Positions 8,146 to 17,086 of a stretch of DNA of 64,000 nt are shown in pieces (position 1 is the stretch's first letter; each line of letters opens with the position of its first letter). Below the pieces are notes generated by a model that worked only from the letters and a program-made list of their open reading frames with translations, did no database searches and was not told where the DNA came from. Made by a program: the position numbers and the translations under genes. The stretch comes from Marinobacter sp. MDS2 (lineage in GTDB: Bacteria; Pseudomonadota; Gammaproteobacteria; Pseudomonadales; Oleiphilaceae): NCBI RefSeq assembly GCF_030718085.1, contig NZ_JAVAJF010000001.1, positions 2,046,001 to 2,110,000 of the forward strand, in the 5' to 3' direction.

Positions 8146-9954
8146 ATGACCCCTTCGAAGGCCATTCCGGCGTTACTTTTGTTGCCCCTGGCGTTTCCGG
8201 CCACTGCGGCTGACCGACAAACTGATAGCTCCACTCTTGAGCCGATCGTAGTCACAGCGACCCTCGGTCCGCTGACAGCGGGCGAAAGCCTGTCGTCAGT
8301 CACCGTGATCGATCAAGACGCTATTCGCCAGCAAAATCCGTCCGATTTTGCTGAACTTCTGCGTGGTCAGCCGGGCATTAACGTGACAGGCAATGGATCG
8401 TTCGGGAAAACCACGAGCGTGTACACACGTGGCACCGCGAATGATTCAACCCTGTTTTTAGTGGATGGCGTGCGTCTGCGTTCAGCCACCTCTGGCGGTC
8501 CCTCCTGGCAGTATTTCCCTGCCGAACTCGTTGAGCGTGTCGAAATTGTTCGTGGGGCAAAGAGTTCGCTTTACGGCTCCGACGCCGTAGGTGGCGTGAT
8601 TCAGGCGTTTACGCTTGATCCGGAGGAGACACCGGCTGGATGGGTAGAGCTCGGTGCAGGCAACTTCAATACGCAAAAAGGAAGCGCCGGTGTGGCCGCT
8701 AGCGCAGGAAACACACGCTTTAGCTTAAGTGGCCTTCATAAGGAAACCGATGGTACGGCGGTGATCACGGATGGTGAAGATCGAGGTTTCCGAAACACCG
8801 CGGGAGTTGGGCGAATTGTCCACGAATTAGAATCTGGCGGCGAAGCCAGTCTGGTTGTAGTTCAGAGCGAAGGTAATACTGAGTACGAAGGTGGCAACAT
8901 CGATTATATGCTCCGAACCATTGGCTTTGGGCTGGAAACTCCGGTGAGTGACCACTGGCGTCAGTCGTTGCAGTTTTCCGAGTCTCGTGACGAAACCGAT
9001 AATGTGACACCTACCTTCAGCAGCACTTTTGACACACGATCCCGTGCAGCTCGCTGGGACAACACGTTTACTTGGAATGTTCACGAGTTGGTTGTTGGTA
9101 CTGAATTGATGAATGATGAAGTGGGCGGCACGACAGATTATGCCGAGACTAGCCGATCTAATTTGGCACTTTATACGCAGCTGCGTTTGAATTTCGGGCC
9201 AACCGATCTGATGCTGAGCTTGCGAGGGGATGATAACGAGGCTTACGGCAAGAACGAGACCGGCAGTGTTGCCTTGGGGCACGCCTTCGATCGTTCTCAC
9301 CGTGTCCGGGTGAGCTACGGTACCGCTTTCCGCGCCCCGACATTCAATGATTTGTATTTTCCGGGTGCCAACCCGGATCTTAAGGCAGAAGAATCAGCGA
9401 CTTTCGAAGTTGGTTTCAGTGGACACTACCAGTATTGGTTCTGGGATACCGCATTGTTCCAGCTTGATGTAGACAATCTGATTGCATGGGCACCTACGCC
9501 CAGTGGTATGTGGACACCGATGAACGTCAACGAAGCCCGGATTCGTGGTGTGGAATTTGGTGCAGGCTTTGAGCGCGACGGATGGCGCGGTGATGCCGCT
9601 TTGACTTTGCTTGATCCTGAAAACCGGGAAACTGGCAACCGTCTTCAGCGTCGCAGTGGCAAAACCTTGCGACTCGACTTGAGCAAGGACATCGGAACCT
9701 GGAACTTTGGCGGAACGGTGGTTGCGGAAGGTTATCGGTACGACGATGCCAGTAATGATGATCGGTTGTCGGGTTTTGTCACGCTGGACTTGCGAGCCGG
9801 CTGGCGTTTTGCCAAGGACTGGTCAACGCGCCTAACAGTGGCTAACGTTCTGGATAAAGAATACAGCACTGCTCGATATTCCAGCTCACAAGATTTGGAT
9901 TATATTGCTGCAGGCCGCACAGCCATGCTGACCGTCCGTTATGACATTCGATAA
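8146..9954 (+). CDS. btuB: TonB-dependent vitamin B12 receptor
   Basis: This roughly 600-aa outer-membrane receptor has a Sec signal peptide ending in ATAAD, a TonB box-like EPIVVTAT just after it, a plug domain with GVRLRS and VERVEIVRGAKSSLYGSDAVGGVI, and a 22-strand barrel region with FRAPTFNDLYFP. The signal peptide, size, riboswitch and the following btuFCD genes support BtuB rather than a siderophore receptor. The ATG at 8146 is chosen; an in-frame GTG at 8134 is the alternative. The protein ends in RYDIR rather than the usual aromatic residue. Confidence 0.92.
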   Translation: MTPSKAIPALLLLPLAFPATAADRQTDSSTLEPIVVTATLGPLTAGESLSSVTVIDQDAIRQQNPSDFAELLRGQPGINVTGNGSFGKTTSVYTRGTANDSTLFLVDGVRLRSATSGGPSWQYFPAELVERVEIVRGAKSSLYGSDAVGGVIQAFTLDPEETPAGWVELGAGNFNTQKGSAGVAASAGNTRFSLSGLHKETDGTAVITDGEDRGFRNTAGVGRIVHELESGGEASLVVVQSEGNTEYEGGNIDYMLRTIGFGLETPVSDHWRQSLQFSESRDETDNVTPTFSSTFDTRSRAARWDNTFTWNVHELVVGTELMNDEVGGTTDYAETSRSNLALYTQLRLNFGPTDLMLSLRGDDNEAYGKNETGSVALGHAFDRSHRVRVSYGTAFRAPTFNDLYFPGANPDLKAEESATFEVGFSGHYQYWFWDTALFQLDVDNLIAWAPTPSGMWTPMNVNEARIRGVEFGAGFERDGWRGDAALTLLDPENRETGNRLQRRSGKTLRLDLSKDIGTWNFGGTVVAEGYRYDDASNDDRLSGFVTLDLRAGWRFAKDWSTRLTVANVLDKEYSTARYSSSQDLDYIAAGRTAMLTVRYDIR

Positions 9955-9976
9955 ATAATCTGACAACGCCGGGGAT

Positions 9977-10867
9977 ATGCCAGTGATAAAGCTGAAAGCG
10001 ATAGCCGTGATGTTGGGCTGGATGCTGCTGGCACTTCCGGGATTGGCTGCCCCAGTTTGCGTAACGGATGACCTGGGTGCAGAAGTTTGCCTGGATCAAC
10101 CAGCAAAACGCATCGCCACCTTGTCACCCGGTGCCACCGAGTTGGTATTTGCTGCTGGAGCGGGCGATAAGGTGGTCGCTGTGGTGAACTACAGCGATTA
10201 CCCCGAAGCAGCCCGCAAGTTACCCTTGGTAGGTAATCACACCCGAATAGATCTGGAAGCGTTGTTGGCGCATAAGCCTGATTTGGTGATTACGTGGCGC
10301 ACCGGTAATCCCCCGGCGCAAATGGAGATGCTGAGAGCACTCGGTTTGCCCATGTTTGCCATTGAACCACGTACCTTTGAGGGCGTTTCGAAAGCCATTG
10401 AACAGCTTTCGATACTGGCGGGCACGGAACAGGAAGGCTTTGCGGAAGCAGAACGTTTCCGCAAAGGAATCGCCAAGATTGCTGATCAGTACAAGGACGC
10501 AGAGCCCATGCCGGTCTTCTATCAAGTCTGGCAGACGCCGCTGATGACCATCAACGATGATCATTTGATTGGAAAAGTGGTTCAGCTTTGCGGCGGGGTG
10601 AATGTATTCGGCGACATGCCGCGGCTGGTGCCTAGAATAAGCGCAGAAGTGGTGCTGGAGGCCGACCCCCATGCAATTATTACCGCAAGTGTTGAGGGTA
10701 TCGAAGATAACCAACTCGATCACTGGAAGAGCTATTCTGGAATGAACGCCGTGGCAAAACACAATCTGTTCTTTGTGCCAGCATCTCCGATATCAAGGCC
10801 GACCCCGCGGCTTCTTGAAGCGAGTCGTGATATTTGCCAAAGACTGGATGTTGCCCGTGGACGCTAG
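9977..10867 (+). CDS. btuF: Periplasmic cobalamin-binding protein of B12 ABC transporter
   Basis: This 296-aa protein has a Sec signal peptide (LLALPGLAAPVC) and a class III periplasmic binding domain starting with RIATLSPGATELVFAAGAG, as in BtuF and siderophore-binding proteins. No clear lipobox is seen, so it is probably soluble. It delivers corrinoids from BtuB to BtuCD. It lies 22 nt after btuB and 39 nt before btuC. An in-frame GTG at 9983 is better spaced from GGGGA (9971-9975) than the ATG at 9977 and may be the true start. Confidence 0.9.
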   Translation: MPVIKLKAIAVMLGWMLLALPGLAAPVCVTDDLGAEVCLDQPAKRIATLSPGATELVFAAGAGDKVVAVVNYSDYPEAARKLPLVGNHTRIDLEALLAHKPDLVITWRTGNPPAQMEMLRALGLPMFAIEPRTFEGVSKAIEQLSILAGTEQEGFAEAERFRKGIAKIADQYKDAEPMPVFYQVWQTPLMTINDDHLIGKVVQLCGGVNVFGDMPRLVPRISAEVVLEADPHAIITASVEGIEDNQLDHWKSYSGMNAVAKHNLFFVPASPISRPTPRLLEASRDICQRLDVARGR

Positions 10868-10906
10868 TGACGCCGGTAAACACCCGAGTAAAGAGGTGCC
10901 GACCCC

Positions 10907-11866
10907 ATGACCCGTTCCCTGCTGGTGCTCAGTACGATTGCGTTGACTGCCTTTATGTTGGCGCTGGCGGTAGGCAGCGTAACCATTGCACCGTCAGAGC
11001 TCTGGGCTGTCATTCAGGGCGGGGGCAGCAAGTTGCACCAGACTTTGCTGTTGGAGTTGCGCCTGCCGCGAACCCTTGCCGCATTTGCGACCGGTGGTCT
11101 ACTGGCGGTTGCCGGAGCATTGATGCAGGTGTTGTTACGCAACCCGTTGGCTGACCCGTATGTGCTGGGGTTGTCCGGCGGTGCCGCGGTTGGCGCGTTG
11201 TTGGCGATGCTGACCGGAATGGGGGCTTTGCTGATCTCGGGCTCTGCCTTTGCCGGCGCCATGCTGGCAATGGTGTTGGTGTTCGGTCTTGCCCACGGCA
11301 CCGGCAGTTGGACCGCCTCGCGCCTGCTGCTGACCGGTGTTGTAGTGGCCGCTGGTTGGGGAGCTGTGATCACCCTCATGCTGGCGATCACACCCTCTTA
11401 TAAACTGCCAGGCATGCTGTACTGGCTGATGGGCGATGTTTCCTATGCTCGTACCCCTTGGCCTGCGTTAGTGGTTCTTGTGCTGGCGATTCTGGTGATT
11501 CTGCCGCTTGCCAGAAATCTGAACGTGTTGGCGCGTGGCCCGATGCAGGCAGCGGCATTAGGGGTATCGGTGCGTCCGCTTGAGTGGACTATCTATGTGC
11601 TCGCCAGCCTGCTGACCGCGACGGCGGTAACAACCGCAGGCAGTATCGGGTTTGTAGGCCTGATCGTACCGCATATGCTACGGCTGGTGTTGGGCAACGA
11701 CCAGCGCATCATTTTGCCTGCCAGTGCCTTGGCGGGCGGCACTCTCCTTGTCTTGGCGGATACCCTCGCCCGCACCGTGATCGCGCCTGAGCAACTTCCT
11801 GTGGGCGTTATTACTGCGTTACTGGGCGTACCGACCTTCCTCTATCTACTGCACCGGAGCCGTTAA
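10907..11866 (+). CDS. btuC: B12 ABC transporter permease
   Basis: This 319-aa FecCD/BtuC-family permease has about nine to ten hydrophobic segments. It carries the family motifs LRLPRTLAAF (about residue 54), GALMQVLLRNPLADPYVLGLSGGA, and GSIGFVGLIVPHMLRL near residue 246, which contains the cytoplasmic coupling helix. It forms the membrane channel of the corrinoid importer. Its TAA stop shares one base with the btuD ATG, so expression is tightly linked. Confidence 0.93.
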   Translation: MTRSLLVLSTIALTAFMLALAVGSVTIAPSELWAVIQGGGSKLHQTLLLELRLPRTLAAFATGGLLAVAGALMQVLLRNPLADPYVLGLSGGAAVGALLAMLTGMGALLISGSAFAGAMLAMVLVFGLAHGTGSWTASRLLLTGVVVAAGWGAVITLMLAITPSYKLPGMLYWLMGDVSYARTPWPALVVLVLAILVILPLARNLNVLARGPMQAAALGVSVRPLEWTIYVLASLLTATAVTTAGSIGFVGLIVPHMLRLVLGNDQRIILPASALAGGTLLVLADTLARTVIAPEQLPVGVITALLGVPTFLYLLHRSR

Positions 11867-12630
11867 TGAGCACGTTGCATACTCGCGATCTGATCATCAA
11901 TGTGCCCGGTAGAGCAGACGGTTTTCCCCTTAATCTGAGTGTGGAACCCGGTCAGACGTGGGGGGTGTTGGGCCCTAACGGGGCCGGAAAAACCACTCTG
12001 CTGCATACCCTAGCGGGCCTATTGCCAGCACGCAGTGGCCGAGTTGTGTTGAACGACTCGCTGCTGATAGAGCTAAAACGCCGTGATATTGCTCGGCAGC
12101 TGGGACTGGTCTTTCAGGAGCGGCAAGACAGTTTCCCCGCAACGGTCATGGAAACTGCCTTGATTGGGCGTCACCCATGGTTGTCGCCTTGGGAGAGTGA
12201 ACAAGCCGATGATCAGGCAAGAGCTCAACAGGCGCTGGCGGCGCTGGATGTCGATCAATTGTCGGATCGATTGCTCAGTACCTTGTCGGGCGGCGAGCGT
12301 CAGCGGGTTGCCATCGCAACACTGATGACCCAGAACCCGGATATCTGGTTGCTGGATGAGCCGACGAATCATCTTGACCTGCACCATCAGGTCAAGGTCA
12401 TGAGTCTGCTCAGAGATCAGGCCGAGTTGGGTAAAGCCGTTTTCATGTGCCTGCACGACCTGAACCTGGCCGCGCGTTGGTGCAGTCATGTTCTGCTGCT
12501 GTACGCCAATGGTGACGCCTGTTGGGGCCCTGCGGAACAGATGTTGATACCAGAAGCGCTGGAGCGTTTGTACAACCAGCGCCTTGTTGCTCTGAAAGAA
12601 AATGGGCTGTCGGTATTTGTTCCAGCTTAA
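11866..12630 (+). CDS. btuD: B12 ABC transporter ATP-binding protein
   Basis: This 254-aa ABC ATPase shows Walker A GPNGAGKTTLL at about residues 37-47, the signature LSGGERQRVAIA near residue 141, Walker B IWLLDEPTNHLD near residue 161, and the switch histidine in MCLHDLNLA. It powers corrinoid import with BtuC. It is followed after 20 nt by cobO, so import and adenosylation genes share a transcript under the riboswitch. Confidence 0.93.
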   Translation: MSTLHTRDLIINVPGRADGFPLNLSVEPGQTWGVLGPNGAGKTTLLHTLAGLLPARSGRVVLNDSLLIELKRRDIARQLGLVFQERQDSFPATVMETALIGRHPWLSPWESEQADDQARAQQALAALDVDQLSDRLLSTLSGGERQRVAIATLMTQNPDIWLLDEPTNHLDLHHQVKVMSLLRDQAELGKAVFMCLHDLNLAARWCSHVLLLYANGDACWGPAEQMLIPEALERLYNQRLVALKENGLSVFVPA

Positions 12631-12650
12631 TAAATTGACGTTGATGCGAG

Positions 12651-13271
12651 ATGCCAATCATGAAAGAACGCGCTAAAGACCCCGAACGCCACGCCAAACG
12701 CATGGCCGCCAAACAAAAAATCATGCAGGAACGGATCGCCCGGGCTCAGAAAGAGCAAGGTGTGCTACTGGTGCTGACCGGCCCCGGTAAGGGCAAAAGC
12801 AGCTCCGGTTTCGGCATGGTGGCCCGTGCTCTGGGGCATGGCATGAAGGTGGGCATTGTCCAGTTCATCAAAGGCGCCTTCAGCACCGGAGAAGAAGCCT
12901 TCTTCCGGGACCTGCCAAATGTCACCTACCATGTGATGGGCCAAGGTTACACGTGGGATACCCAGAACCGGGAGCAGGATGTTAAGAGCGCCAACGAGGC
13001 TTGGGACATCACCGCGGCCATGCTGAAAGACGACAGCTACGACTTGATCTTGCTGGACGAGCTGAACATTGCTCTCAAATACGAATATATTGACCTCGAC
13101 CGGGTACTGGACGACCTGCAGGCTCGCCCTGAAATGCAGCATGTGGTTGTAACCGGCCGCAGTGCGCCGCAAGAGCTGATTGATCTGGCCGATACCGTCA
13201 CAGAAATGGGCGTGGTGAAGCACGCCTTCAAAGACCAGGGCATCAAAGCCCAGAAGGGTGTGGAACTGTAA
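12651..13271 (+). CDS. cobO: Corrinoid adenosyltransferase (CobA/CobO/BtuR family)
   Basis: This 206-aa enzyme transfers the adenosyl group of ATP to cob(I)inamide, cob(I)alamin or cob(I)yrinate diamide. The P-loop reads GPGKGKSSSGFGM at about residues 43-55, a variant of the usual G-D-G-K-G-K-T-T. The LDELNIALKY and VVTGRSAPQELIDLADTVTEM segments are characteristic of BtuR/CobO. A second start at 12660 is possible. Its TAA abuts the cobQ ATG directly. Confidence 0.94.
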   Translation: MPIMKERAKDPERHAKRMAAKQKIMQERIARAQKEQGVLLVLTGPGKGKSSSGFGMVARALGHGMKVGIVQFIKGAFSTGEEAFFRDLPNVTYHVMGQGYTWDTQNREQDVKSANEAWDITAAMLKDDSYDLILLDELNIALKYEYIDLDRVLDDLQARPEMQHVVVTGRSAPQELIDLADTVTEMGVVKHAFKDQGIKAQKGVEL

Positions 13272-14741
13272 ATGCCCACGTTGATGGTTCAGGGCACCAC
13301 GTCGGATGCGGGGAAGACCACCGTTGTGGCGGCCCTATGCCGATGGCTGGCCCGCCAGGGTGTGTCGGTTGCGCCGTTCAAACCCCAAAACATGGCCCTG
13401 AACAGTGCGGTGACGGTGGATGGCGGCGAGATTGGCCGCTCCACAGCTCTGCAGGCCTTAGCGTGCGGCCTTGAGCCTCACAGCGATATGAACCCGGTTC
13501 TGCTGAAGCCTCAAAGCGACTGCGGCGCCCAGGTGATCTTGAGAGGCCAAGTCCACGGTAATATGGATGCCTTGGACTATCACGCCTACAAGGCTGAGGC
13601 GATGGCATCGGTGATGGCCAGCTGGCGCGCGCTGAGCGAGCGCTACGACGTGATCATTGCCGAAGGTGCCGGCAGCCCGGCCGAGATCAACCTGCGAGCC
13701 AACGACATCGCCAATATGGGCTTTGCCGAAGCAGCGGATTGCCCCGTACTGTTGGTGGGCGATATCGACAAAGGCGGTGTCTTCGCGCAATTGGTCGGTA
13801 CTTTGGAATTATTGTCTGAAACCGAGCGGGCGCGAACGGCGGGCTACATCATCAATCGCTTTCGGGGCGATATTGCGTTATTGGAGCCGGGGCTCGACTG
13901 GCTTGAAGCTCGCACGAGCAAACCAGTGTTTGGCGTACTGCCGTACCTTCACGGGCTGGTGGTGGATTCCGAAGACAGTGTCAGTATCGAAGGAAGTAGC
14001 GAAGCCGGCGCGTTGAACGTGGTGGTGCCGGTACTGCCCCGCATCAGCAACCACAACGACTTTGACCCCTTGCGGCTGCATCCAGGGGTAAACCTCACCT
14101 TTGTTGGTCCGGACCAACCCGTACCGCCTTTCGATCTGATCATCCTGCCGGGCAGCAAAAGCACCCGTCACGATTTGCAGTGGCTGAAACAGCAAGGCTG
14201 GCCTGAAGCTCTGCGCAAGCACCTGCGTTATGGCGGCAAGGTGTTGGGGATTTGTGGCGGCTTTCAGATGCTGGGGAAATGGGTTGAAGATCCGGGCGGC
14301 CTTGAAGGCGAAGTCGGCCGCACCGAAGGCTTGGGCCTGCTGGAAATGAACACGCGGATGGTAGCCGGTAAGCAGCTGAAGCAAGTCTCTGGCGCGCTGG
14401 CGCCCAGCGTGGCGGGCGCGGCTACAAATTTAACGATGCAGGGCTATGAAATGCACAACGGCGTAACTGAGGGCCCGGCCCTGACTCGCCCTTTTGCAGA
14501 GTTGAACGGTCAGCCCGATGGCGCGGTCAGTGATGATGGCCAAATCGCGGGTACATACGTGCATGGTTTGTTCGACGCGCCCGAAGCCTGCGATGCTATT
14601 CTGACGTGGGCGGGTTTGAATCAGGCTGCGGCACAAGCGGTGGATTACCAAAGCCACCGAATACAGCAGTTGGACCGCTTGGCGGATCACGTAGAAACCT
14701 GTTTGGATACCGATCGGCTAAGGAGCCTGTTGCAGCTATGA
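13272..14741 (+). CDS. cobQ: Cobyric acid synthase
   Basis: This 489-aa glutamine amidotransferase amidates positions b, d, e and g of adenosylcobyrinic acid a,c-diamide. The N-terminal dethiobiotin-synthetase-like ATPase has [16 protein letters not shown], and NxxLKPQSD follows. The C-terminal GATase domain has the nucleophile in [11 protein letters not shown] (about residue 331) and the catalytic His in YVHGLFD near residue 426. Its presence means the cell can take a diamide intermediate forward, although CbiA/CobB and ring-building genes are not in this window. Its stop overlaps the bluB start. Confidence 0.95.
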   Translation: MPTLMVQGTTSDAGKTTVVAALCRWLARQGVSVAPFKPQNMALNSAVTVDGGEIGRSTALQALACGLEPHSDMNPVLLKPQSDCGAQVILRGQVHGNMDALDYHAYKAEAMASVMASWRALSERYDVIIAEGAGSPAEINLRANDIANMGFAEAADCPVLLVGDIDKGGVFAQLVGTLELLSETERARTAGYIINRFRGDIALLEPGLDWLEARTSKPVFGVLPYLHGLVVDSEDSVSIEGSSEAGALNVVVPVLPRISNHNDFDPLRLHPGVNLTFVGPDQPVPPFDLIILPGSKSTRHDLQWLKQQGWPEALRKHLRYGGKVLGICGGFQMLGKWVEDPGGLEGEVGRTEGLGLLEMNTRMVAGKQLKQVSGALAPSVAGAATNLTMQGYEMHNGVTEGPALTRPFAELNGQPDGAVSDDGQIAGTYVHGLFDAPEACDAILTWAGLNQAAAQAVDYQSHRIQQLDRLADHVETCLDTDRLRSLLQL

Positions 14742-15439
14742 GCAATCACAACGACCCGTTCACTGAAGCCCAGCGAGAAGGGCTGTACCGGGCTATTTTT
14801 GAACGCCGCGACGTGCGCTCGCAGTTTCTTCCCGAGCCTATTCCGGACGATGTTTTAGCCCGAATCCTGAAAGCCGCCCATCACGCGCCGTCCGTAGGTT
14901 TTATGCAGCCGTGGGACTTCATCGTGATTGACAGTTTGCCGGTACGGGAGCAGGTGCTGGCCAGCTTCGATGAAGAGAACGCCAAGGCCGCTGATAACTA
15001 CACCGGCGAGCGCAAGGAATCCTATCGCAGCTTGAAGCTTCAAGGCATTATCGAAAGCCCGATCAACCTGTGCATCACCTGCGACCGTTCCCGGGGTGGC
15101 CCGCATGTGTTGGGCCGAAACTCGATCATGGAAATGGACTTGTTCAGCACCTGTCTGGCGGTGCAAAACCTTTGGCTGTCAGCCCGGGCTGAAGGCATTG
15201 GTGTCGGTTGGGTCAGTATTTTGGATCAGGACCGGTTGTCGGATATTCTGCAGTTGCCCGATCAGGTTTACCCGTTGGCATACCTTTGTTTGGGTTATGT
15301 CAGCGAGTTTCTGGATCAACCAGAATTGCAGGCGAAAGGCTGGCGCTCTCGCCTGCCTCTGGAAGAGCTGGTGCACGGAAATGGTTGGGGGCAGCCGTTA
15401 GATCAGATTGGCCTGGCTGAGCAATTGAAAAAGAGTTGA
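14738..15439 (+). CDS. bluB: 5,6-Dimethylbenzimidazole synthase
   Basis: This 233-aa flavin-destructase of the nitroreductase fold cannibalises FMNH2 to make the DMB lower ligand of cobalamin. The N-terminal [18 protein letters not shown] and [14 protein letters not shown] segments, and GWVSILD and LAYLCLGYV towards the C-terminus, match BluB rather than ordinary nitroreductases. The ATG overlaps the cobQ stop (ATGA), which rules out the longer open frame inside cobQ. DMB made here would be the substrate of CobT. Confidence 0.93.
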   Translation: MSNHNDPFTEAQREGLYRAIFERRDVRSQFLPEPIPDDVLARILKAAHHAPSVGFMQPWDFIVIDSLPVREQVLASFDEENAKAADNYTGERKESYRSLKLQGIIESPINLCITCDRSRGGPHVLGRNSIMEMDLFSTCLAVQNLWLSARAEGIGVGWVSILDQDRLSDILQLPDQVYPLAYLCLGYVSEFLDQPELQAKGWRSRLPLEELVHGNGWGQPLDQIGLAEQLKKS

Positions 15440-15456
15440 GGTTTTTCGAGGTGGGC

Positions 15457-16125
15457 ATGACATTTTCGGTTTTCTATGAGCAGGCCGCCGCTCGAAAAGG
15501 TGGCGAGGCTGCAATGAAGGCACTGCTGCCGCCGAAGCCAGAGCGTGAGCGGCTGAGAGAAATAGGCGACGACCGTTACCTTTCCGAAATCACCCGGTGC
15601 ATTTTCAAGGCCGGGTTTGTCTGGCGCGTGATCGAGAACAAATGGCCGGATTTCGAGGCGGCCTTTGAAGGTTTCGTTCCGGCTTATTGGCAACAGGTGC
15701 CGGTAGAAGTGTTGGAGCAGCTGGCGGGTGATACGCGAGTTGTCCGAAACCTGCAGAAAATCCGCACGGTGCCCGAAAACGCCCGAATGATTATGGAGGT
15801 TGCTCAGGATCACGGAAGCTTTGGCCGCTTTCTGGCGGAATGGCCCAGTGAGGATCAGGTCGGCTTGTTGATGTACCTGAAGCGCAACGGCGCTCGACTG
15901 GGCGGCAATACCGCCCAGTATTTTCTGCGTCGGGTAGGCTGGGATGGATTCATCATGTCCCGTGACGTGGTGACCGCATTGACTCGGGCCGAAATTTTGG
16001 ACGCGTCACCGAGCAGTAAGAAGGGGCTGACTCAGGCTCAAGAGGCGTTCAACGAATGGCATCAGGAAACGGGCCTGCCCATCAGTCATCTATCCCGTAT
16101 TGTCTCGTTTACTGTGGATAACTAA
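15457..16125 (+). CDS. Divergent DNA-3-methyladenine glycosylase I (Tag)-like protein
   Basis: This 222-aa protein resembles the Adenine_glyco (Tag) family: DRYLSEITRCIFKAGFVWRV and a helical HhH-type core, with RNGARLGGNTAQYFLRRVGWDGFI near residue 140. The N-terminal Cys/His zinc-binding residues of classical Tag are not visible, so the function is probable rather than certain. GAGG at 15448-15451 fixes the start. It is the last gene of the riboswitch operon, 17 nt after bluB and convergent with cobS. A link between a base-excision enzyme and B12 genes is not obvious. Confidence 0.72.
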   Translation: MTFSVFYEQAAARKGGEAAMKALLPPKPERERLREIGDDRYLSEITRCIFKAGFVWRVIENKWPDFEAAFEGFVPAYWQQVPVEVLEQLAGDTRVVRNLQKIRTVPENARMIMEVAQDHGSFGRFLAEWPSEDQVGLLMYLKRNGARLGGNTAQYFLRRVGWDGFIMSRDVVTALTRAEILDASPSSKKGLTQAQEAFNEWHQETGLPISHLSRIVSFTVDN

Positions 16126-16137
16126 GCCGGCCTTACC

Positions 16138-16899
16138 TCACAAAAACATCAATAACACCAGTTCGCTGAATACTACGCTTGCCCCCAGAGCATCGCCGGT
16201 ATAGCCGCCTAGCTGGCCGCGCAGGTAGGCACCCCAGCAAAGGGCCACCAGCAGCACCGCCGGCAAGATGCCGATGATCAAAAGCGGGTGCCAGAATGAC
16301 AGCGCAGCGCTGAGAATCAGCACAAAGGCCGCCGCGATGGCCAGTCGTGTATGAGAGAAACCATCCGCGACCGGTTTGGATTTGCTTTTATCCGGATCGG
16401 TGACATACGGCAGTGTCGCCATCAGCAACAAGGGCGTCAGTCGCGAAACGGCGGGCGCGACCAGCAGCGCGAGCCAGATATAACGCGCTTCTGCCAGCAA
16501 AGCCACCTTCAGCAGCAACGCCATGACCAACGCCACCGTGCCGTAGGTGCCAATCCGGCTGTCTTTCATGATCTCCAGTCGCTTCTTAACGGTATAGCCG
16601 CCGCCTAAAGCATCGACACTGTCGGCCAGACCGTCTTCGTGAAACGCCCCGGTGATAAATAAATGCCCGATGATCACCAGAATGATAGCCACCACCGGGC
16701 TGGTAACAAGGGAAAACAGCGAGAACGCAACCGCGTAGCTGGCGCCTAGCAGCAAACCGACGAGCGGAAAGTACAGGCTGCTCTGGTTCATCAAGCGCTG
16801 GGAATAGTCGATCTTGGCCAGCATCGGAATGCGGGTCAGAAAGCCAACAGCCAGCCAGAAGGCCTGCCATTCGTTGTTCGGGGAGGGTTTGGTCGCCAT
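16138..16899 (-). CDS. cobS: Adenosylcobinamide-GDP ribazoletransferase (cobalamin synthase)
   Basis: This 253-aa polytopic membrane enzyme joins alpha-ribazole (phosphate) to adenosylcobinamide-GDP. Evidence: the N-terminal GFLTRIPM segment, the catalytic region GAFHEDGLADSVDALGGGYTVKKRLEIMKDSRIGTYG (split between residues 80 and 120) and several hydrophobic helices. The Met at 16899 is preceded by GGAG at 6 nt; a longer frame upstream lacks family similarity. It is transcribed separately from the main B12 operon, and no second riboswitch is evident upstream. Confidence 0.94.
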   Translation of the reverse strand: MATKPSPNNEWQAFWLAVGFLTRIPMLAKIDYSQRLMNQSSLYFPLVGLLLGASYAVAFSLFSLVTSPVVAIILVIIGHLFITGAFHEDGLADSVDALGGGYTVKKRLEIMKDSRIGTYGTVALVMALLLKVALLAEARYIWLALLVAPAVSRLTPLLLMATLPYVTDPDKSKSKPVADGFSHTRLAIAAAFVLILSAALSFWHPLLIIGILPAVLLVALCWGAYLRGQLGGYTGDALGASVVFSELVLLMFL

Positions 16900-17086
16900 G
16901 ATAACTCCGCTAAGTCGTAAGCCGGGCATTGTACCTTCTGGTGGGAGTGGATTCGCGCCGGATGCGTTTCGGCGGCGAGTTAATGTCCAATTGCTATGTT
17001 GGGTATTGATAAACACTACTTCACCGATTATGCCTTAATGGTATATGCTTATTCTAAATTTAATAATGAAGCCAGAGGGTCGTACT

